NCBI RefSeq assembly: GCF_025452195.1
Contig: NZ_CP104973.1
Span: 2,897,001-2,961,000, forward strand
DNA length: 64,000 nt
Reading direction: 5' to 3'
Source of the DNA: Phyllobacterium zundukense
Lineage (GTDB): Bacteria > Pseudomonadota > Alphaproteobacteria > Rhizobiales > Rhizobiaceae
Position numbers and translations under genes: made by a program. Under the pieces are notes generated by a model, which saw only the letters and a program-made list of their open reading frames with translations, did no database searches and was not told where the DNA came from. The number at the start of each line of letters is the position of its first letter. Position 1 is the first letter of the stretch. This document shows, one piece after another, positions 18,447 through 30,006 of this stretch.

Positions 18447-19073
18447 CTACCGGCCCCTGACGAGTGTCATGAACCGTACCTGCTCGTTGATTTCAGTCTT
18501 GAACGATCCGGTAAAGGTCGTCGTGGTGGTCGTCGAACCGGCTTTACGGATGCCGCGCATAGCCATGCACATGTGTTCTGCCTCGATCATGACCGCAACA
18601 CCGCGCGGGCGCAGCGATTCCTGGATTGCATTGGCAATCTGCGCCGTCATGCTTTCCTGCGTCTGCAGGCGATGCGCGAACATGTCGACCACACGGGCGA
18701 TTTTCGACAAGCCAACGACCTTTTCTCCGTCGGGCAGGTAGGCTACATGCGCCTTGCCGATGATCGGCACCATATGATGTTCACAGTGCGAGAAGAAAGG
18801 AATATCCTGAATGAGGATCATGTCCTCATATCCGGCGACTTCCTCGAAGGTACGGCCGAGCACGTCGGCCGGATCCTGCGCATAGCCGGAGAACAATTCC
18901 TTGTATGTGTTGGCCACTCGTTGCGGCGTATCCAGCAGACCTTCGCGGTCCGGATTGTCGCCAGCCCAAAGCAGTAGCGTACGAACGGCTGCTTCGGCTT
19001 CTTCCTGGGTGGGGCGTCGATTATTATCCTGCTTGGCGGCTGCCGATTGCAGGACTTTGATTATAGCATCCAT
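18447..19073 (-). CDS. folE: GTP cyclohydrolase I
   Basis: Converts GTP to 7,8-dihydroneopterin triphosphate, first step of folate synthesis. 208 aa; zinc and active-site motifs include [24 protein letters not shown] and [14 protein letters not shown] 19073 is preceded by GGGAG. Followed by hisI. Confidence 0.95.
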   Translation of the reverse strand: MDAIIKVLQSAAAKQDNNRRPTQEEAEAAVRTLLLWAGDNPDREGLLDTPQRVANTYKELFSGYAQDPADVLGRTFEEVAGYEDMILIQDIPFFSHCEHHMVPIIGKAHVAYLPDGEKVVGLSKIARVVDMFAHRLQTQESMTAQIANAIQESLRPRGVAVMIEAEHMCMAMRGIRKAGSTTTTTTFTGSFKTEINEQVRFMTLVRGR

Positions 19074-19347
19074 CGCGATCTCCCGTAGCCGCCCTCAAAG
19101 GAGCGACGAGTTAAACGGCAATACACGATAGTCGCTCCATGGGAACGGACGGTGTATTGAAGGCAAGCTGGAAGACGTTTCCAGCCCCGACTAACACAAT
19201 ATAACGCGTCGCGAAAATTTAATACATGCGACTTTGTGCTAGTGCGCTTCAATACTATATAGAGATTGAAATCGGGATTCATAGGGTCAAAACGATGCAC
19301 AATGGCGCGTTCGCGTTAAACACTGTGTCGAATAACGGGCATTCATC

Positions 19348-19794
19348 ATGATCAATGACGTCTACAATACGCGTATTCTGGAGTTTGCCGGAAATATCCA
19401 GCGGCTCGGGCGCCTCGATCAGCCGGACGCGTCAGCCACCGCTCACTCAAAGCTTTGCGGCTCGACTGTTACCGTCGACCTGAAGGTGAACGATGGCGTC
19501 GTTTCAGATTTCGCCCATGATGTGAAGGCTTGTGCGTTGGGGCAGGCTTCGTCATCGATCATGGCGCGGCATGTCATCGGCGCGACGGCACAGGAACTGC
19601 GCGACGTCAGGGACCGAATGTTCAAGATGCTGAAGGAAAACGGTACGCCGCCGGAAGGCAGGTTCGAAGATCTGAAGTTTCTTGAGCCGGTGCGCGATTA
19701 TAAAGCGCGTCATAATTCCACGATGCTGACCTTTGACGCCGTGGTGGATTGCCTTGATCAGATCGAGAAGAAAAACGCCGAAGCCGCAGCGTAG
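19348..19794 (+). CDS. IscU/NifU-like iron-sulfur scaffold protein
   Basis: 148-aa protein of the IscU-like N-terminal NifU fold. Cysteines lie in SKLCGST, VKACALGQASSS and near the end in VVDCLDQ, matching the three-cysteine scaffold pattern. It is not part of an isc/suf operon; instead it precedes yidD and thrS, a linkage I recall from other rhizobia. It may supply or shuttle Fe-S clusters, but its client is not known from context. Confidence 0.85.
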   Translation: MINDVYNTRILEFAGNIQRLGRLDQPDASATAHSKLCGSTVTVDLKVNDGVVSDFAHDVKACALGQASSSIMARHVIGATAQELRDVRDRMFKMLKENGTPPEGRFEDLKFLEPVRDYKARHNSTMLTFDAVVDCLDQIEKKNAEAAA

Positions 19795-19798
19795 ACCA

Positions 19799-20164
19799 AT
19801 GTCTGAAGACCCTGCACACGATCATACAACAAAAATTGTCAGCAAATATTCGCGTAACTGGCAAGGATCCTGGCAGAAAACGCCCGGACGTCTGTTGGGG
19901 ACAGGGCTGATCAGGCTCTATCAACTTACCTTGTCCGGATTTGTTGGAAATTCCTGCCGCCATATTCCAACCTGCTCGGAATATGCTTACGAATCCGTCG
20001 CCCGATATGGCCTGTGGACAGGAGGCTGGATGGGTCTCTTCCGGTTTGTCCGCTGCGGCCCCGGCGGTACGCATGGGCTCGATCCGGTGCCGGCCGAACT
20101 GGACGGGCGGTTTGTATGGTATATGCCCTGGCGTTTTTGGAGCCTTCACCGCCCTCAGTCTTGA
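19799..20164 (+). CDS. yidD: Membrane protein insertion efficiency factor YidD
   Basis: Small inner-membrane-associated protein that helps YidC insert membrane proteins. 121 aa from ATG 19799, 5 bp after the IscU-like stop. Typical residues: IRLYQLTLSGFVGNSCRHIPTCS, then EYAYESVARYG and the RCGPGGTHGLDPVP end. Three conserved cysteines are present. Confidence 0.92.
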   Translation: MSEDPAHDHTTKIVSKYSRNWQGSWQKTPGRLLGTGLIRLYQLTLSGFVGNSCRHIPTCSEYAYESVARYGLWTGGWMGLFRFVRCGPGGTHGLDPVPAELDGRFVWYMPWRFWSLHRPQS

Positions 20165-20279
20165 AGGTTAGGCACTTTACGCCGGACAAAACAGCATTTA
20201 GAAGTGCGCCCGCCGGAGCGGTTTCCGGCAAGCTAGATACCACCCGCAATCGTTGGCGGGACTGGATAGGAGAAAATTG

Positions 20280-22268
20280 ATGTCACAAACAGTTGCCAAA
20301 ACTGTATCCATGCAATTCCCCGATGGCTCAAAGCGCGAATATGACGCTGCCATGACCGGCGCGGAACTTGCTGAATCCATTTCCAAATCACTTGCCAAGA
20401 AAGCTGTCGCCTATGCGGTGGATGGCACTGTGCGCGATCTATCCGATCCGTTGCAGGCTTCAGGTGCGATCGAGATACTGACGCGGGAAGATCCGCGCGC
20501 GCTGGAATTGATCCGGCATGATTGCGCCCATGTTCTCGCCGAGGCCGTGCAGGAGTTGTTTCCGGGAACGCAGGTCACTATCGGCCCGGTGATCGAGAAT
20601 GGCTTTTACTACGATTTCGCCAAGAACGAACCATTTACTCCGGATGATCTGCCGGTGATCGAGAAGAAGATGCGGGAGATCATTGCCCGCAACAAGCCGT
20701 TCACGAAGGAAATCTGGTCACGCGAGAAAGCGCGCAAGGTTTTCGCCGAGAAGGGCGAGGCGTATAAGGTGGAACTCGTCGATGCCATTCCCGAAGGCCA
20801 GGATCTGAAGATCTATCGCCAAGGTGATTGGTACGATCTTTGCCGCGGCCCGCACATGGTCTCGACCGGCCAAATTGGCAATTCCTTCAAACTGATGAAG
20901 GTTGCGGGAGCCTACTGGCGCGGCGACAGCAACAATCCGATGCTGAGCCGTATCTATGGGACGGCTTTCACCAACGATGCCGATCTGAACTCCTATCTGC
21001 ATATGCTGGAGGAGGCGGAGAAGCGCGACCACCGACGTCTCGGGCGTGAAATGGACCTGTTCCACTTCCAGGAAGAGGGTCCGGGCGTCGTATTCTGGCA
21101 TCCGAAAGGCTGGAAGATGTTCCAAAGCCTCGTCAGCTACATGCGGCGCCGGCTGGACAGTCATGGTTACAGCGAAGTCAATGCACCGCAGGTGCTCGAC
21201 AAATCGCTGTGGGAAACGTCCGGTCATTGGGGATGGTACCGTGACAATATGTTCAAGGTCACGGTCGCCGGCGATGAAACTGATGACGAGCGGGTATTCG
21301 CGCTGAAGCCGATGAACTGCCCCGGCCACGTCATGATCTTCAAGCATGGTCTGAAGTCATACCGCGATCTGCCGGTAAAGCTCGCGGAATTCGGCAACGT
21401 ACATCGCTATGAGCCATCAGGCGCGCTGCACGGTCTGATGCGGGTGCGTGGATTCACCCAGGACGATGCGCACATCTTCTGCACGGATGAGCAGATGGCT
21501 GCGGAATGCCTGCGGATCAACGATCTGATTCTCACGACTTATGCCGACTTTGGCTTCGAAGGCATCACGGTCAAGCTCTCAACGCGTCCCGACAAACGTG
21601 TCGGTTCGGATGAGTTGTGGGATCGTGCCGAAGAAGTCATGGGCCAGGTGCTCAAGACGATCGAGCAACAGTCTGGCGGCAAGATCAAGACGTCGATCAA
21701 CCCGGGCGAGGGCGCATTTTATGGTCCCAAGTTCGAATATGTGCTGCGCGATGCTATCGGGCGTGACTGGCAATGCGGCACGACGCAGGTGGATTTCAAC
21801 CTTCCGGAACGTTTCGGCGCTTTCTACATCGACTCCACATCGGAAAAGAAGCAGCCGGTGATGATCCATCGCGCCATATGCGGTTCGATGGAACGTTTTC
21901 TCGGCATCCTGATCGAGAACTATTCGGGTCATATGCCGCTGTGGTTTGCACCTGTGCAAGTCGTGGTCGCAACGATCACCTCCGAAGCCGATGAATATGG
22001 CAAGCAGGTCGCCAAGGAGCTGAAGGCAGCCGGTCTGCAAGTCATCACCGACTTCCGGAACGAGAAGATCAACTACAAGGTGCGCGAGCATTCCTTGCAG
22101 AAGGTGCCGGTCATACTTGTTTGCGGGATGCGCGAAGCCGAGGAGCGTTCGGTCAATATGCGCCGCCTCGGTTCGCAGAACCAGACGTCGCTGAAGCTGG
22201 ACGAGGCGATCCAGCAGCTTAGAAGCGAAGCGACGCCGCCAGACTTGTTACGAGCAGCTGCCGAATAG
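20280..22268 (+). CDS. thrS: Threonyl-tRNA synthetase
   Basis: Charges tRNA-Thr. 662 aa in the usual order: TGS domain (about residues 1-65), editing/SAD domain ([10 protein letters not shown] ... IENGFYYDF), class II catalytic core with zinc ligands in [12 protein letters not shown], motif 3 near [12 protein letters not shown], and the anticodon-binding domain at the C-terminus. ATG 20280 has AGGAGA upstream. No T-box or similar leader was seen. Confidence 0.97.
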   Translation: MSQTVAKTVSMQFPDGSKREYDAAMTGAELAESISKSLAKKAVAYAVDGTVRDLSDPLQASGAIEILTREDPRALELIRHDCAHVLAEAVQELFPGTQVTIGPVIENGFYYDFAKNEPFTPDDLPVIEKKMREIIARNKPFTKEIWSREKARKVFAEKGEAYKVELVDAIPEGQDLKIYRQGDWYDLCRGPHMVSTGQIGNSFKLMKVAGAYWRGDSNNPMLSRIYGTAFTNDADLNSYLHMLEEAEKRDHRRLGREMDLFHFQEEGPGVVFWHPKGWKMFQSLVSYMRRRLDSHGYSEVNAPQVLDKSLWETSGHWGWYRDNMFKVTVAGDETDDERVFALKPMNCPGHVMIFKHGLKSYRDLPVKLAEFGNVHRYEPSGALHGLMRVRGFTQDDAHIFCTDEQMAAECLRINDLILTTYADFGFEGITVKLSTRPDKRVGSDELWDRAEEVMGQVLKTIEQQSGGKIKTSINPGEGAFYGPKFEYVLRDAIGRDWQCGTTQVDFNLPERFGAFYIDSTSEKKQPVMIHRAICGSMERFLGILIENYSGHMPLWFAPVQVVVATITSEADEYGKQVAKELKAAGLQVITDFRNEKINYKVREHSLQKVPVILVCGMREAEERSVNMRRLGSQNQTSLKLDEAIQQLRSEATPPDLLRAAAE

Positions 22269-22285
22269 CGAGTGTGTAAGCAAAC

Positions 22286-22317
22286 ATGACAGCGTGGTGG
22301 CTTCATCACGCTGTCAT
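22286..22317. terminator. Strong hairpin after thrS
   Basis: ATGACAGCGTG pairs with CACGCTGTCAT and the stem continues inward (GTG/CAT), leaving a GCTT loop. It sits 18 bp after the thrS stop. No T-run follows, so it could be a terminator of another class or an mRNA-stabilising stem. Confidence 0.55.
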
Positions 22318-22364
22318 ATAGTGTTGAGAAAATCCAGCCCGTTTCAATATTCTGCGGAGTCCGC

Positions 22365-23183
22365 GTGCAGTTTCCAGAGCTTTCTTATGCCAACGACACG
22401 CAGACCCGCCTGACCCAATGGCTCATTCGGGCCATCGAAGGCCTTTCCGGTCGCAACTATTATGCCGGGCTCTATAATACTTGGCGGAGCGACATCGTTC
22501 CCGCGGGTATCGATGTTTTCTGTCGCATGATGGATCTGATCAACATCCGGCTCGATGTTCAGGACCAGTGGCCACCGCAAAATCTGCCCGATACACCCTT
22601 GGTGATCATCGCCAACCATCCCTTTGGCATCGGCGACGGCATCGCGTCTCTGGCATTGGCCGAGCAACTCGGCCGGCCGTTCCGTGTTCTCATCAACAAT
22701 GATCTGATGAAGGTGCCGGAAATTCGCCCCTATGCGCTTCCTGTTTGTTTCGACGAAACCAAGGAAGCAGTGACGATGAACATGGCGACCCGTCACGAGG
22801 CTGTGCGGCTTTTGAAACAAGGCGTGACGATCGTCGTCTTTCCTGCCGGCGGAGTTGCGACAGCGCCCAAGGGCTTTGGCCGGGCAGAGGATTTGCCCTG
22901 GAAGATTTTTCCGGCAAAGCTTGTACAGCAAGCCAAGGCATCGGTAATTCCGGTCTATTTTGGCGGACAGAACGGGCGCTTCTTCCACCTCGCGAGCAAA
23001 GTTTCGATGACCTTGCGTATTTCGCTGCTGATACGCGAATTTCGCAGATTGTCCGGTAAGGCAATCAATGTGCGGATCGGCCGGGTTATCGGCTGGGAGG
23101 AATTGAAGCCGCTGGAAGACCGCAAGCTATTGCTCGAACATCTTTACAATGCGGTTTTCTCGCTGCAGCCCAAGACTTCTTGA
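22365..23183 (+). CDS. 1-acyl-glycerol-3-phosphate acyltransferase family protein
   Basis: 272 aa, PlsC-like acyltransferase. Acceptor motif NHPFGIGDG matches the H-x4/5-D signature, and FPAGGVATAPKGFG corresponds to motif III. No clear membrane segment; such proteins are often membrane-peripheral. GTG start at 22365 with GCGGAG upstream. The acyl acceptor is uncertain. Confidence 0.83.
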   Translation: MQFPELSYANDTQTRLTQWLIRAIEGLSGRNYYAGLYNTWRSDIVPAGIDVFCRMMDLINIRLDVQDQWPPQNLPDTPLVIIANHPFGIGDGIASLALAEQLGRPFRVLINNDLMKVPEIRPYALPVCFDETKEAVTMNMATRHEAVRLLKQGVTIVVFPAGGVATAPKGFGRAEDLPWKIFPAKLVQQAKASVIPVYFGGQNGRFFHLASKVSMTLRISLLIREFRRLSGKAINVRIGRVIGWEELKPLEDRKLLLEHLYNAVFSLQPKTS

Positions 23184-23189
23184 TAGCGA

Positions 23190-24362
23190 TCAATCGAGCG
23201 GCTCTTCGCCCTCGGCCGGTTGGTTCGTCGTTGCTGGTGAGCTTGCAGCTTCGGATGCGATCACTTCAACATCCTGATTGCGGCCTGCAACGACCTTGTA
23301 ATCGCGCTGGTAGATGCGGTCCTTGTTCTTGGCGATGATGACATACTCGCCTTCCGCCAAGACGATCGAAGCAAAGGCGCCGACGCTTTCCCGCACGATA
23401 TCGCCGGATGTGGTCAGGACGGACCAGGCAGTATCGGCCAGCGCCTCGCCACCAGCCTCGCGCACGAGCTTCATCGTCAGCAATGCGGCGCGGTGTTCCA
23501 CGTTGGCTTCGGTGATCTTGCCGGCCTCGACACGGATATCCGAGCGGATCACAGCGTTCGCGGTGCCGTAGTTGGAGACGATCTGGTAGGTGCCGGTATT
23601 GAGTCGCACCACGCTATCGGGTTTTACGTCGGGGATGATCAGCGCACGTTCACCGCTCTGGTCAGCATGATCTTCATAGATGGAAAACCGCAGCTGATCG
23701 GGCGGTATGCGCCCGCCGCCTGAAAGGGTCGCGTTGAGTTTCACTCCGCCCGCATCGAGGATCATCGTTTCCGTGCGCTTGGCGCGCGTCATGGTGATGC
23801 GCTTCGTCGCGCCTGCACGCCCGAAAGCTACGTGCACCAGATAGCTGCCGGGAGCCAGGTTGAACGAGGTTGTTCCGCCCTTGGCGGTCGCCAGCAATGC
23901 GAGCTTGCCGTCGCCGCTCGGCTCCGGCGAGAATACACGCCAAACGAGGCCACGCGGGATTGCCTGGCCCTTGTCGGAAAGCTTGGCTGACAACACGAGT
24001 TCCGGTTCGTTGGCAAACGGGTTGTTCTCGGGAGCCTTCGGATTGGCGTACCCTTTAAGATTGGGAATATTGGGAATATCGAGGGCCGGGACATCGGGCA
24101 AGGCAGGTGCAAGCGCCTGCGCCGATGCGCCGGAGATGCTGGCAAACCCCATGGTCACAAGCAGCAGCGCACATTTAAGAGCCCGAACGAAAATTCGCCG
24201 CGAAGGGCTGCAAATGGCGTTTTTCTGCGCTCCGATGCTCACGTACCAAATGTACGCCGTGCGCCGGTGCTCAAAAACCACCATTTTCGCCGCTTCCTGA
24301 CGAATTTTCGTTTGGGCTCTTAGGGACTTGCCGCCCGTTGAAATAAACTGGAATACACCCAT
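23190..24362 (-). CDS. Secreted protein of unknown function with repeat inserted in N-terminal coding region
   Basis: Conserved exported protein with no recognised domain. The mature part is beta-rich: repeated segments such as APGSYLVHVAFG, NTGTYQIVSNYG and AEGEYVIIAKNK resemble carboxypeptidase-regulatory or Ig-like modules. A signal-peptide core (CALLLVTMGFASISGASAQA) is visible, but a 147-bp palindromic element lies directly upstream of it, in frame, adding 49 codons. If the element is removed, ATG 24362 gives a continuous normal signal peptide. Alternative starts are 24446, 24284 (GGAAG upstream) and 24152. The start, and whether export still works, are uncertain. Confidence 0.65.
   Translation of the reverse strand: MGVFQFISTGGKSLRAQTKIRQEAAKMVVFEHRRTAYIWYVSIGAQKNAICSPSRRIFVRALKCALLLVTMGFASISGASAQALAPALPDVPALDIPNIPNLKGYANPKAPENNPFANEPELVLSAKLSDKGQAIPRGLVWRVFSPEPSGDGKLALLATAKGGTTSFNLAPGSYLVHVAFGRAGATKRITMTRAKRTETMILDAGGVKLNATLSGGGRIPPDQLRFSIYEDHADQSGERALIIPDVKPDSVVRLNTGTYQIVSNYGTANAVIRSDIRVEAGKITEANVEHRAALLTMKLVREAGGEALADTAWSVLTTSGDIVRESVGAFASIVLAEGEYVIIAKNKDRIYQRDYKVVAGRNQDVEVIASEAASSPATTNQPAEGEEPLD
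24176..24322. repeat. Palindromic element, family 1, copy 2
   Basis: 147 bp with 22-bp terminal inverted repeats (24176-24197 and 24301-24322) that differ at one position; outer bases TAAGAGCCC/GGGCTCTTA. The centre holds the family core (TTTCTGCGCTCCGATGCTCA, then CGTAC). It lies inside the reading frame of the secreted protein and has no stop in that frame. TA flanks both ends if AGAGCCC is taken as the terminus. Confidence 0.8.
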
Positions 24363-24496
24363 GAAACGGTTTGATCCGAAGCCGATGGCAATTTCAAGGC
24401 TTTTTCTTAGCGTGCTACCTTTACTTGGGCGGCGAAACCACCACATTGTCCGCGCAAACGAGTATACGACTTAAATCAGGATCGCCGTTTTAAAAC

Positions 24497-25090
24497 ATGG
24501 ATACATCTGCTCCCAATTCGATCATAGAATTCCTGTCAACCCGCAGTTCAACACCCATCTCGGCCATTGGTCTTCCGGGGCCCTCGGATGATGAAATCCA
24601 GACCATGATTCGTATCGCCTCGCGGGTGCCCGATCATGGCCGGCTCACCCCTTGGCGCTTTATTTTGTACCGGGGAGAAGCGCGCGTTCAGATTGGTAAA
24701 TATCTTGCCGCTCTTGCCGAAGAGCGCGAAGGCCCGCTGACAGAACAACGCCGCGACCAGGAACTCAAGCGCTTTGCCCGCGCGCCATTGGTGATTGGCG
24801 TGGTTTTCTCGCCGGTCGAGCATCATATTCCGGAATGGGAGCAGTTCTTGTCTTCGGGTGCTGCGGCGATGAAGCTCGTCCTTGCGGCCAACGCTCTTGG
24901 CTATGCCACCAACTGGATCAGCAACTGGTACGCGTCCGATGAAAAGGGCCGCGCACTGCTTGGTCTGGCGCCGCATGAGCGCGTCACCGGCTTCGTCCAT
25001 ATAGGTACTTGCGCCCAGAAGGTGCCGGAACGTCCGCGACCGGAGATCAAGGATATATTGACTGAATATTCGGGCCCGTGGGAAGGCTAG
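24497..25090 (+). CDS. Nitroreductase family protein
   Basis: 197-aa FMN-dependent oxidoreductase of the YdjA-like branch. FMN-contact segment SRVPDHGRLTPWRF near residues 43-56, and the C-terminal GFVHIGTCAQKVPERPRP. Probably uses NAD(P)H to reduce nitro or other electrophilic compounds; substrate unknown. It lies 8 bp upstream of a flavin reductase gene, suggesting a two-gene flavin-enzyme operon. Confidence 0.9.
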   Translation: MDTSAPNSIIEFLSTRSSTPISAIGLPGPSDDEIQTMIRIASRVPDHGRLTPWRFILYRGEARVQIGKYLAALAEEREGPLTEQRRDQELKRFARAPLVIGVVFSPVEHHIPEWEQFLSSGAAAMKLVLAANALGYATNWISNWYASDEKGRALLGLAPHERVTGFVHIGTCAQKVPERPRPEIKDILTEYSGPWEG

Positions 25091-25098
25091 GACCCTAA

Positions 25099-25713
25099 AT
25101 GTTTTACAAATACGAGGACGGCCACGGCCTGCCGCATGATCCATTGAAGGCTATCGTTGCCCCGCGACCGATTGGATGGATCTCAAGCCGCTCGAAGGAA
25201 GGCAAGGTCAATCTTGCGCCATACTCCTTTTTCAACATGATCAGCACCAAGCCCTGTCTCATCATGTTTTGTTCTGAAGGCCACAAGGACAGCGTGTCGT
25301 TTATCGAGGAGACAGGCGAGTTCGCCGCCAATCTGGTCAGCGCGAACCTCTCCGTTGCCATGAACGCAACGTCGGTGAATGCACCGCGCGGTGTCAGCGA
25401 GTTCGAATATTCCGGACTGACGCCGGTCGACTGCACGTTAATCGATGCGCCGCGTGTGGCTGAAGCCTTTTCGACGCTCGAATGCGTCGTGACTGAAATC
25501 CGCAATCCGAAAGATCGCCACGGTAACCCGGTGGCTTCGATCATGGTCATCGGCGAAGTGGTTGGCGTGCATATCAGCGAAGACATCCTGACCAACGGCC
25601 TCGTGGACATGACAAAAGCCCAGCCGGTTTCACGCCTCGGCTATATGGATTTCGCGTCTGTTTCCGAGACGTTCCAGATGTTTCGCCCAAGGTGGGATGA
25701 ATCAGCCGGCTGA
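25099..25713 (+). CDS. Flavin reductase-like FMN-binding protein
   Basis: 204-aa flavin-reductase-like split-barrel protein (DIM6/NTAB group). Typical features are the early PLKAIVAPRPIGWISS and NLAPYSFFN. Expected to bind FMN and reduce free flavin or act as an oxidoreductase. It follows the nitroreductase by 8 bp and its 3' end overlaps the convergent CoA-ester lyase gene by 12 bp. Confidence 0.88.
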   Translation: MFYKYEDGHGLPHDPLKAIVAPRPIGWISSRSKEGKVNLAPYSFFNMISTKPCLIMFCSEGHKDSVSFIEETGEFAANLVSANLSVAMNATSVNAPRGVSEFEYSGLTPVDCTLIDAPRVAEAFSTLECVVTEIRNPKDRHGNPVASIMVIGEVVGVHISEDILTNGLVDMTKAQPVSRLGYMDFASVSETFQMFRPRWDESAG

Positions 25714-26568
25714 ACGAGCAATAAGCCGCTCCGCCCGTCGCAGATGCGGAAGGTCGACCATCTCGCCATCGATACCGATCACACCGGCAGCCGGATCAGC
25801 GGCGAACGCGTCTACTATCCGCCGGGCTTGCGCTACGGACTCCGGTGACGGTGTAAACGCGTGATTGATGATCGGTACCTGTGCCGGATGAATGGCAAGC
25901 TTGGCGGTGAACCCGTCGCGTTCAGCTTCGGTGCACTCACGCGCGAGCCCTTCATTATCGCGGTAGTTGATATAGACCGTGTCAATCGACGCAACATCTG
26001 CTGCCGATGCGCCGAGGATTGTCACTGCCCGAGCCATCCGGAAGACATCCGTATAACATCCGGACTCATCGCGGGCGGTACGGGCACCAATCGCGGCGGA
26101 CAAGTCTTCCGCCCCCCAGCTCAAGCCAATCAAACGGGTTGATGCGCCAGGATAACTCGCCGCCGAAAGTGTCCCGATCGCAGTTTCGGTGATGATGGCG
26201 ATTATCTTTGTCGAGCCTTCCGCGACGCCGGCACGCGCTTCGTGAACGTTGAGTTTGGCCGAGAGCCGCGTCACATCCTTGCCGCTGTTGGATTTTGGCA
26301 GGAGAATGCCATGGGGCAGGGATGGCATGACGACCGCTAGATCGTCATCGGCCAGACCGCTGGCGAGGTCATTGATGCGAACGAACAGGCGCGGCGAGGG
26401 CCTGTCTCGGTTTGCAGCAAGAAACTCGGCGGCTATCTTTCGTGCCGCTTCCTTGCGCTCGTTGCTCACCGAATCCTCGAGGTCGATCAGCAACACGTCG
26501 GCCCCGCTGGTCAAGCCCTTCTCCAGCTTCTTTTCCGAATCGCCCGGAACGAACAAGAGCGAGCGCAT
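25702..26568 (-). CDS. HpcH/HpaI aldolase family CoA-ester lyase
   Basis: 288-aa CitE-like beta-barrel lyase. MRSLLFVPGDSEKKLEKGL at the start, LLIDLEDSV for the metal site, and ITETAIG plus GLSWGAEDLSAAIG for CoA and metal binding. The ATG at 26568 overlaps the stop of the upstream MaoC gene (ATGA), a sign of translational coupling. Candidates are malyl-, methylmalyl- or citramalyl-CoA lyase; the sequence alone does not decide. Confidence 0.87.
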   Translation of the reverse strand: MRSLLFVPGDSEKKLEKGLTSGADVLLIDLEDSVSNERKEAARKIAAEFLAANRDRPSPRLFVRINDLASGLADDDLAVVMPSLPHGILLPKSNSGKDVTRLSAKLNVHEARAGVAEGSTKIIAIITETAIGTLSAASYPGASTRLIGLSWGAEDLSAAIGARTARDESGCYTDVFRMARAVTILGASAADVASIDTVYINYRDNEGLARECTEAERDGFTAKLAIHPAQVPIINHAFTPSPESVAQARRIVDAFAADPAAGVIGIDGEMVDLPHLRRAERLIARSAG

Positions 26569-27023
26569 CAGGCGGCGGCCTTCGATTTCATCATGGCTTG
26601 CCGTGTGCATTTCGCGACAAGTACACCGAATTGATTGAAAGCCCGGTGCTCGAATTCGACGATGCCCCGATCCGGCTTTGATTTGGATTTCCTGGCCGAG
26701 ATCACCTGGGTTTCGACCCGCACCGTATCGCCATGAAACAGCGGGGCAGGGAATGTCACGTCGGTCATGCCAAGATTGGCAATCGTCGTGCCAACCGTTG
26801 TATCGTTGACCGAAATTCCGATCATCAAGCCGAGCGTGAACAACGAATTCACCAGCGGCTTGCCCCATTCTGTCTTGCTGGCATATTCGAAATCGATATG
26901 CAGTGGCTGCGGATTGAGGGTCATGACCGAAAACAGCATGTTGTCGCTCTCGGTGACAGTCTTGTGCAGCGGGTGCTGGAATACATGTCCGATTTCAAAG
27001 TCTTCCAGATATAGCCCTGCCAT
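26568..27023 (-). CDS. MaoC family dehydratase
   Basis: 151-aa hotdog-fold enoyl-CoA hydratase-type enzyme. The conserved hydratase stretch appears as FSVMTLNPQPLHIDFEYA, with the usual D/H arrangement partly altered (N-P-x-H). Coupled by a 1-bp overlap to the CoA-ester lyase, so the two probably act on the same CoA intermediate, for example mesaconyl-CoA type chemistry (inference). Confidence 0.87.
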   Translation of the reverse strand: MAGLYLEDFEIGHVFQHPLHKTVTESDNMLFSVMTLNPQPLHIDFEYASKTEWGKPLVNSLFTLGLMIGISVNDTTVGTTIANLGMTDVTFPAPLFHGDTVRVETQVISARKSKSKPDRGIVEFEHRAFNQFGVLVAKCTRQAMMKSKAAA

Positions 27024-27184
27024 GATCTCTCTCGTCTCCTCTTTTGCAGGAGTCTAGGTCGGCTTTACCGGGATCGCAACACGTGCGTGCTGCCGCCTTG
27101 TTATGGTTAATCGACATGGTGAACCGTTCGTAAACCTTTTGCTACTAAAGTCTATTGTAACAAAGACTGTGGGGCGCAAGATAA

Positions 27185-28327
27185 ATGTCGGTACAGCACT
27201 ATCTGAAAATGATCGATAATGTTTCGGTTGCGCAGCGTTGCCATGCGGCGGCTGCGTTGGCCCATATCTACCTGCATTCCGACCTCGATTTTGACGAACG
27301 TTGTGCCACAGAGACTGTACTGACGCTGCTCCTGGACGATCCTTCGCCAAAAGTGCGGTTGGCGCTGGCCGATGTGTTTTCCACAAGCGCTCACGCACCG
27401 ATCCACATCGTTGCAGGTCTTGCCCGCGATCAGATAGAGATCGCCACCTATATGCTTGCGCGATCCGTCCTTCTCAGCGATGCCGATCTGATCGATTGTG
27501 TTGCTGGCGGAAGTGGCGACGCACAGAAAGTCATAGCGGCGAGGCCGAGGGTATCAATTGCGGTCAGCGCTGCAATCATTGAGATCGGCGAGACCATTGC
27601 TGTGCTGGAACTTCTGGCCAACACCCAGGCGCAGATAGCCGACATCAGCTTTCGCCGCTTGATCGAGCGCCTTGGTCATGTGGCTGAAATTCGTGCGCTC
27701 CTTGTCGACAATGAGCGACTGCCCGCAGATTGCCGCCATGCCTTGGCAATCTGCATTGCTGAGGCGCTGTGCCAGATGGACATTGTCGTGGCATTGATGG
27801 GCGAGCGGCGGGCCAGGCGCGTCACGCAGGAAGCTTGCGTCAAAGCATCGATAAGCCTTGTGGCGGAGACCCGCGTTGAGGAATATCCGGCACTGATCGA
27901 GCACCTGCAGTTGCGCGGTGACCTCACGACTGCATTCGTCATCAGGATCGTTGCATGCGGAAAGATCGATTTCTTCGGTGCGATCCTTGTTATGCTCTCG
28001 GGCTATAGCCTACCGCGGGTGCGAAGCCTTTTGATCGATGGCCGGGCCACGGCACTGTGTGCATTGTTCAGTGCTGCAGGGCTTCCCGCGACCACGCATC
28101 AGCCGCTGCGAGTGGCGCTCAACAGTTGGCACGGCGTTGCCAATGGCAAGCTGGTTATCAATTCCCAGGAAATTGTGCGCAGAATGATCGAGCAGGTCGC
28201 ACCGGCTACCAATGGCACTGTTCCTGCCGCCGCGAATGATGACATGCTATCGCTGCTCAAGAGGATATATCTTGAGGCAATTCGGGAAGATGCGCGCGAT
28301 CATGCAACGGCAATTGCCGCCGCTTAA
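27185..28327 (+). CDS. DUF2336 family protein
   Basis: 380-aa all-helical protein of the DUF2336 group found in alphaproteobacteria. The repeated helical pairs (for example LLDDPSPKVRLALADVF) resemble HEAT-like repeats. No catalytic motif, signal peptide or membrane segment. Some homologues are tied to c-di-GMP or cell-cycle signalling, which cannot be judged here. Its stop codon coincides with the start of palindromic element copy 3. Confidence 0.83.
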   Translation: MSVQHYLKMIDNVSVAQRCHAAAALAHIYLHSDLDFDERCATETVLTLLLDDPSPKVRLALADVFSTSAHAPIHIVAGLARDQIEIATYMLARSVLLSDADLIDCVAGGSGDAQKVIAARPRVSIAVSAAIIEIGETIAVLELLANTQAQIADISFRRLIERLGHVAEIRALLVDNERLPADCRHALAICIAEALCQMDIVVALMGERRARRVTQEACVKASISLVAETRVEEYPALIEHLQLRGDLTTAFVIRIVACGKIDFFGAILVMLSGYSLPRVRSLLIDGRATALCALFSAAGLPATTHQPLRVALNSWHGVANGKLVINSQEIVRRMIEQVAPATNGTVPAAANDDMLSLLKRIYLEAIREDARDHATAIAAA

Positions 28328-28470
28328 GAGCCCATTTTGAAACTCTACTGCGGCGGTCATCTGACGCGGTTTTCTGCGCTTCCGGTGCTCACGTACTTAA
28401 TGTACGCTGTGCTCCGGTTCTCGAAAACCACGCCATCTGGCTCACCGCAGCGACTTTCCAGACGGGCTCT
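28327..28470. repeat. Palindromic element, family 1, copy 3
   Basis: 144-bp imperfect palindrome with outer AGAGCCC (28327-28333) and GGGCTCT (28464-28470), inner CTGCGG/CCGCAG arms and the core TTTCTGCGCTTCCGGTGCTC, ACGTACTTAATGTACGC and a mirrored CTCCGGTTCTC. It begins at the last base of the DUF2336 stop codon. Confidence 0.8.
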
Positions 28471-30003
<1,533 letters not shown>

Positions 30004-30006
30004 TCC

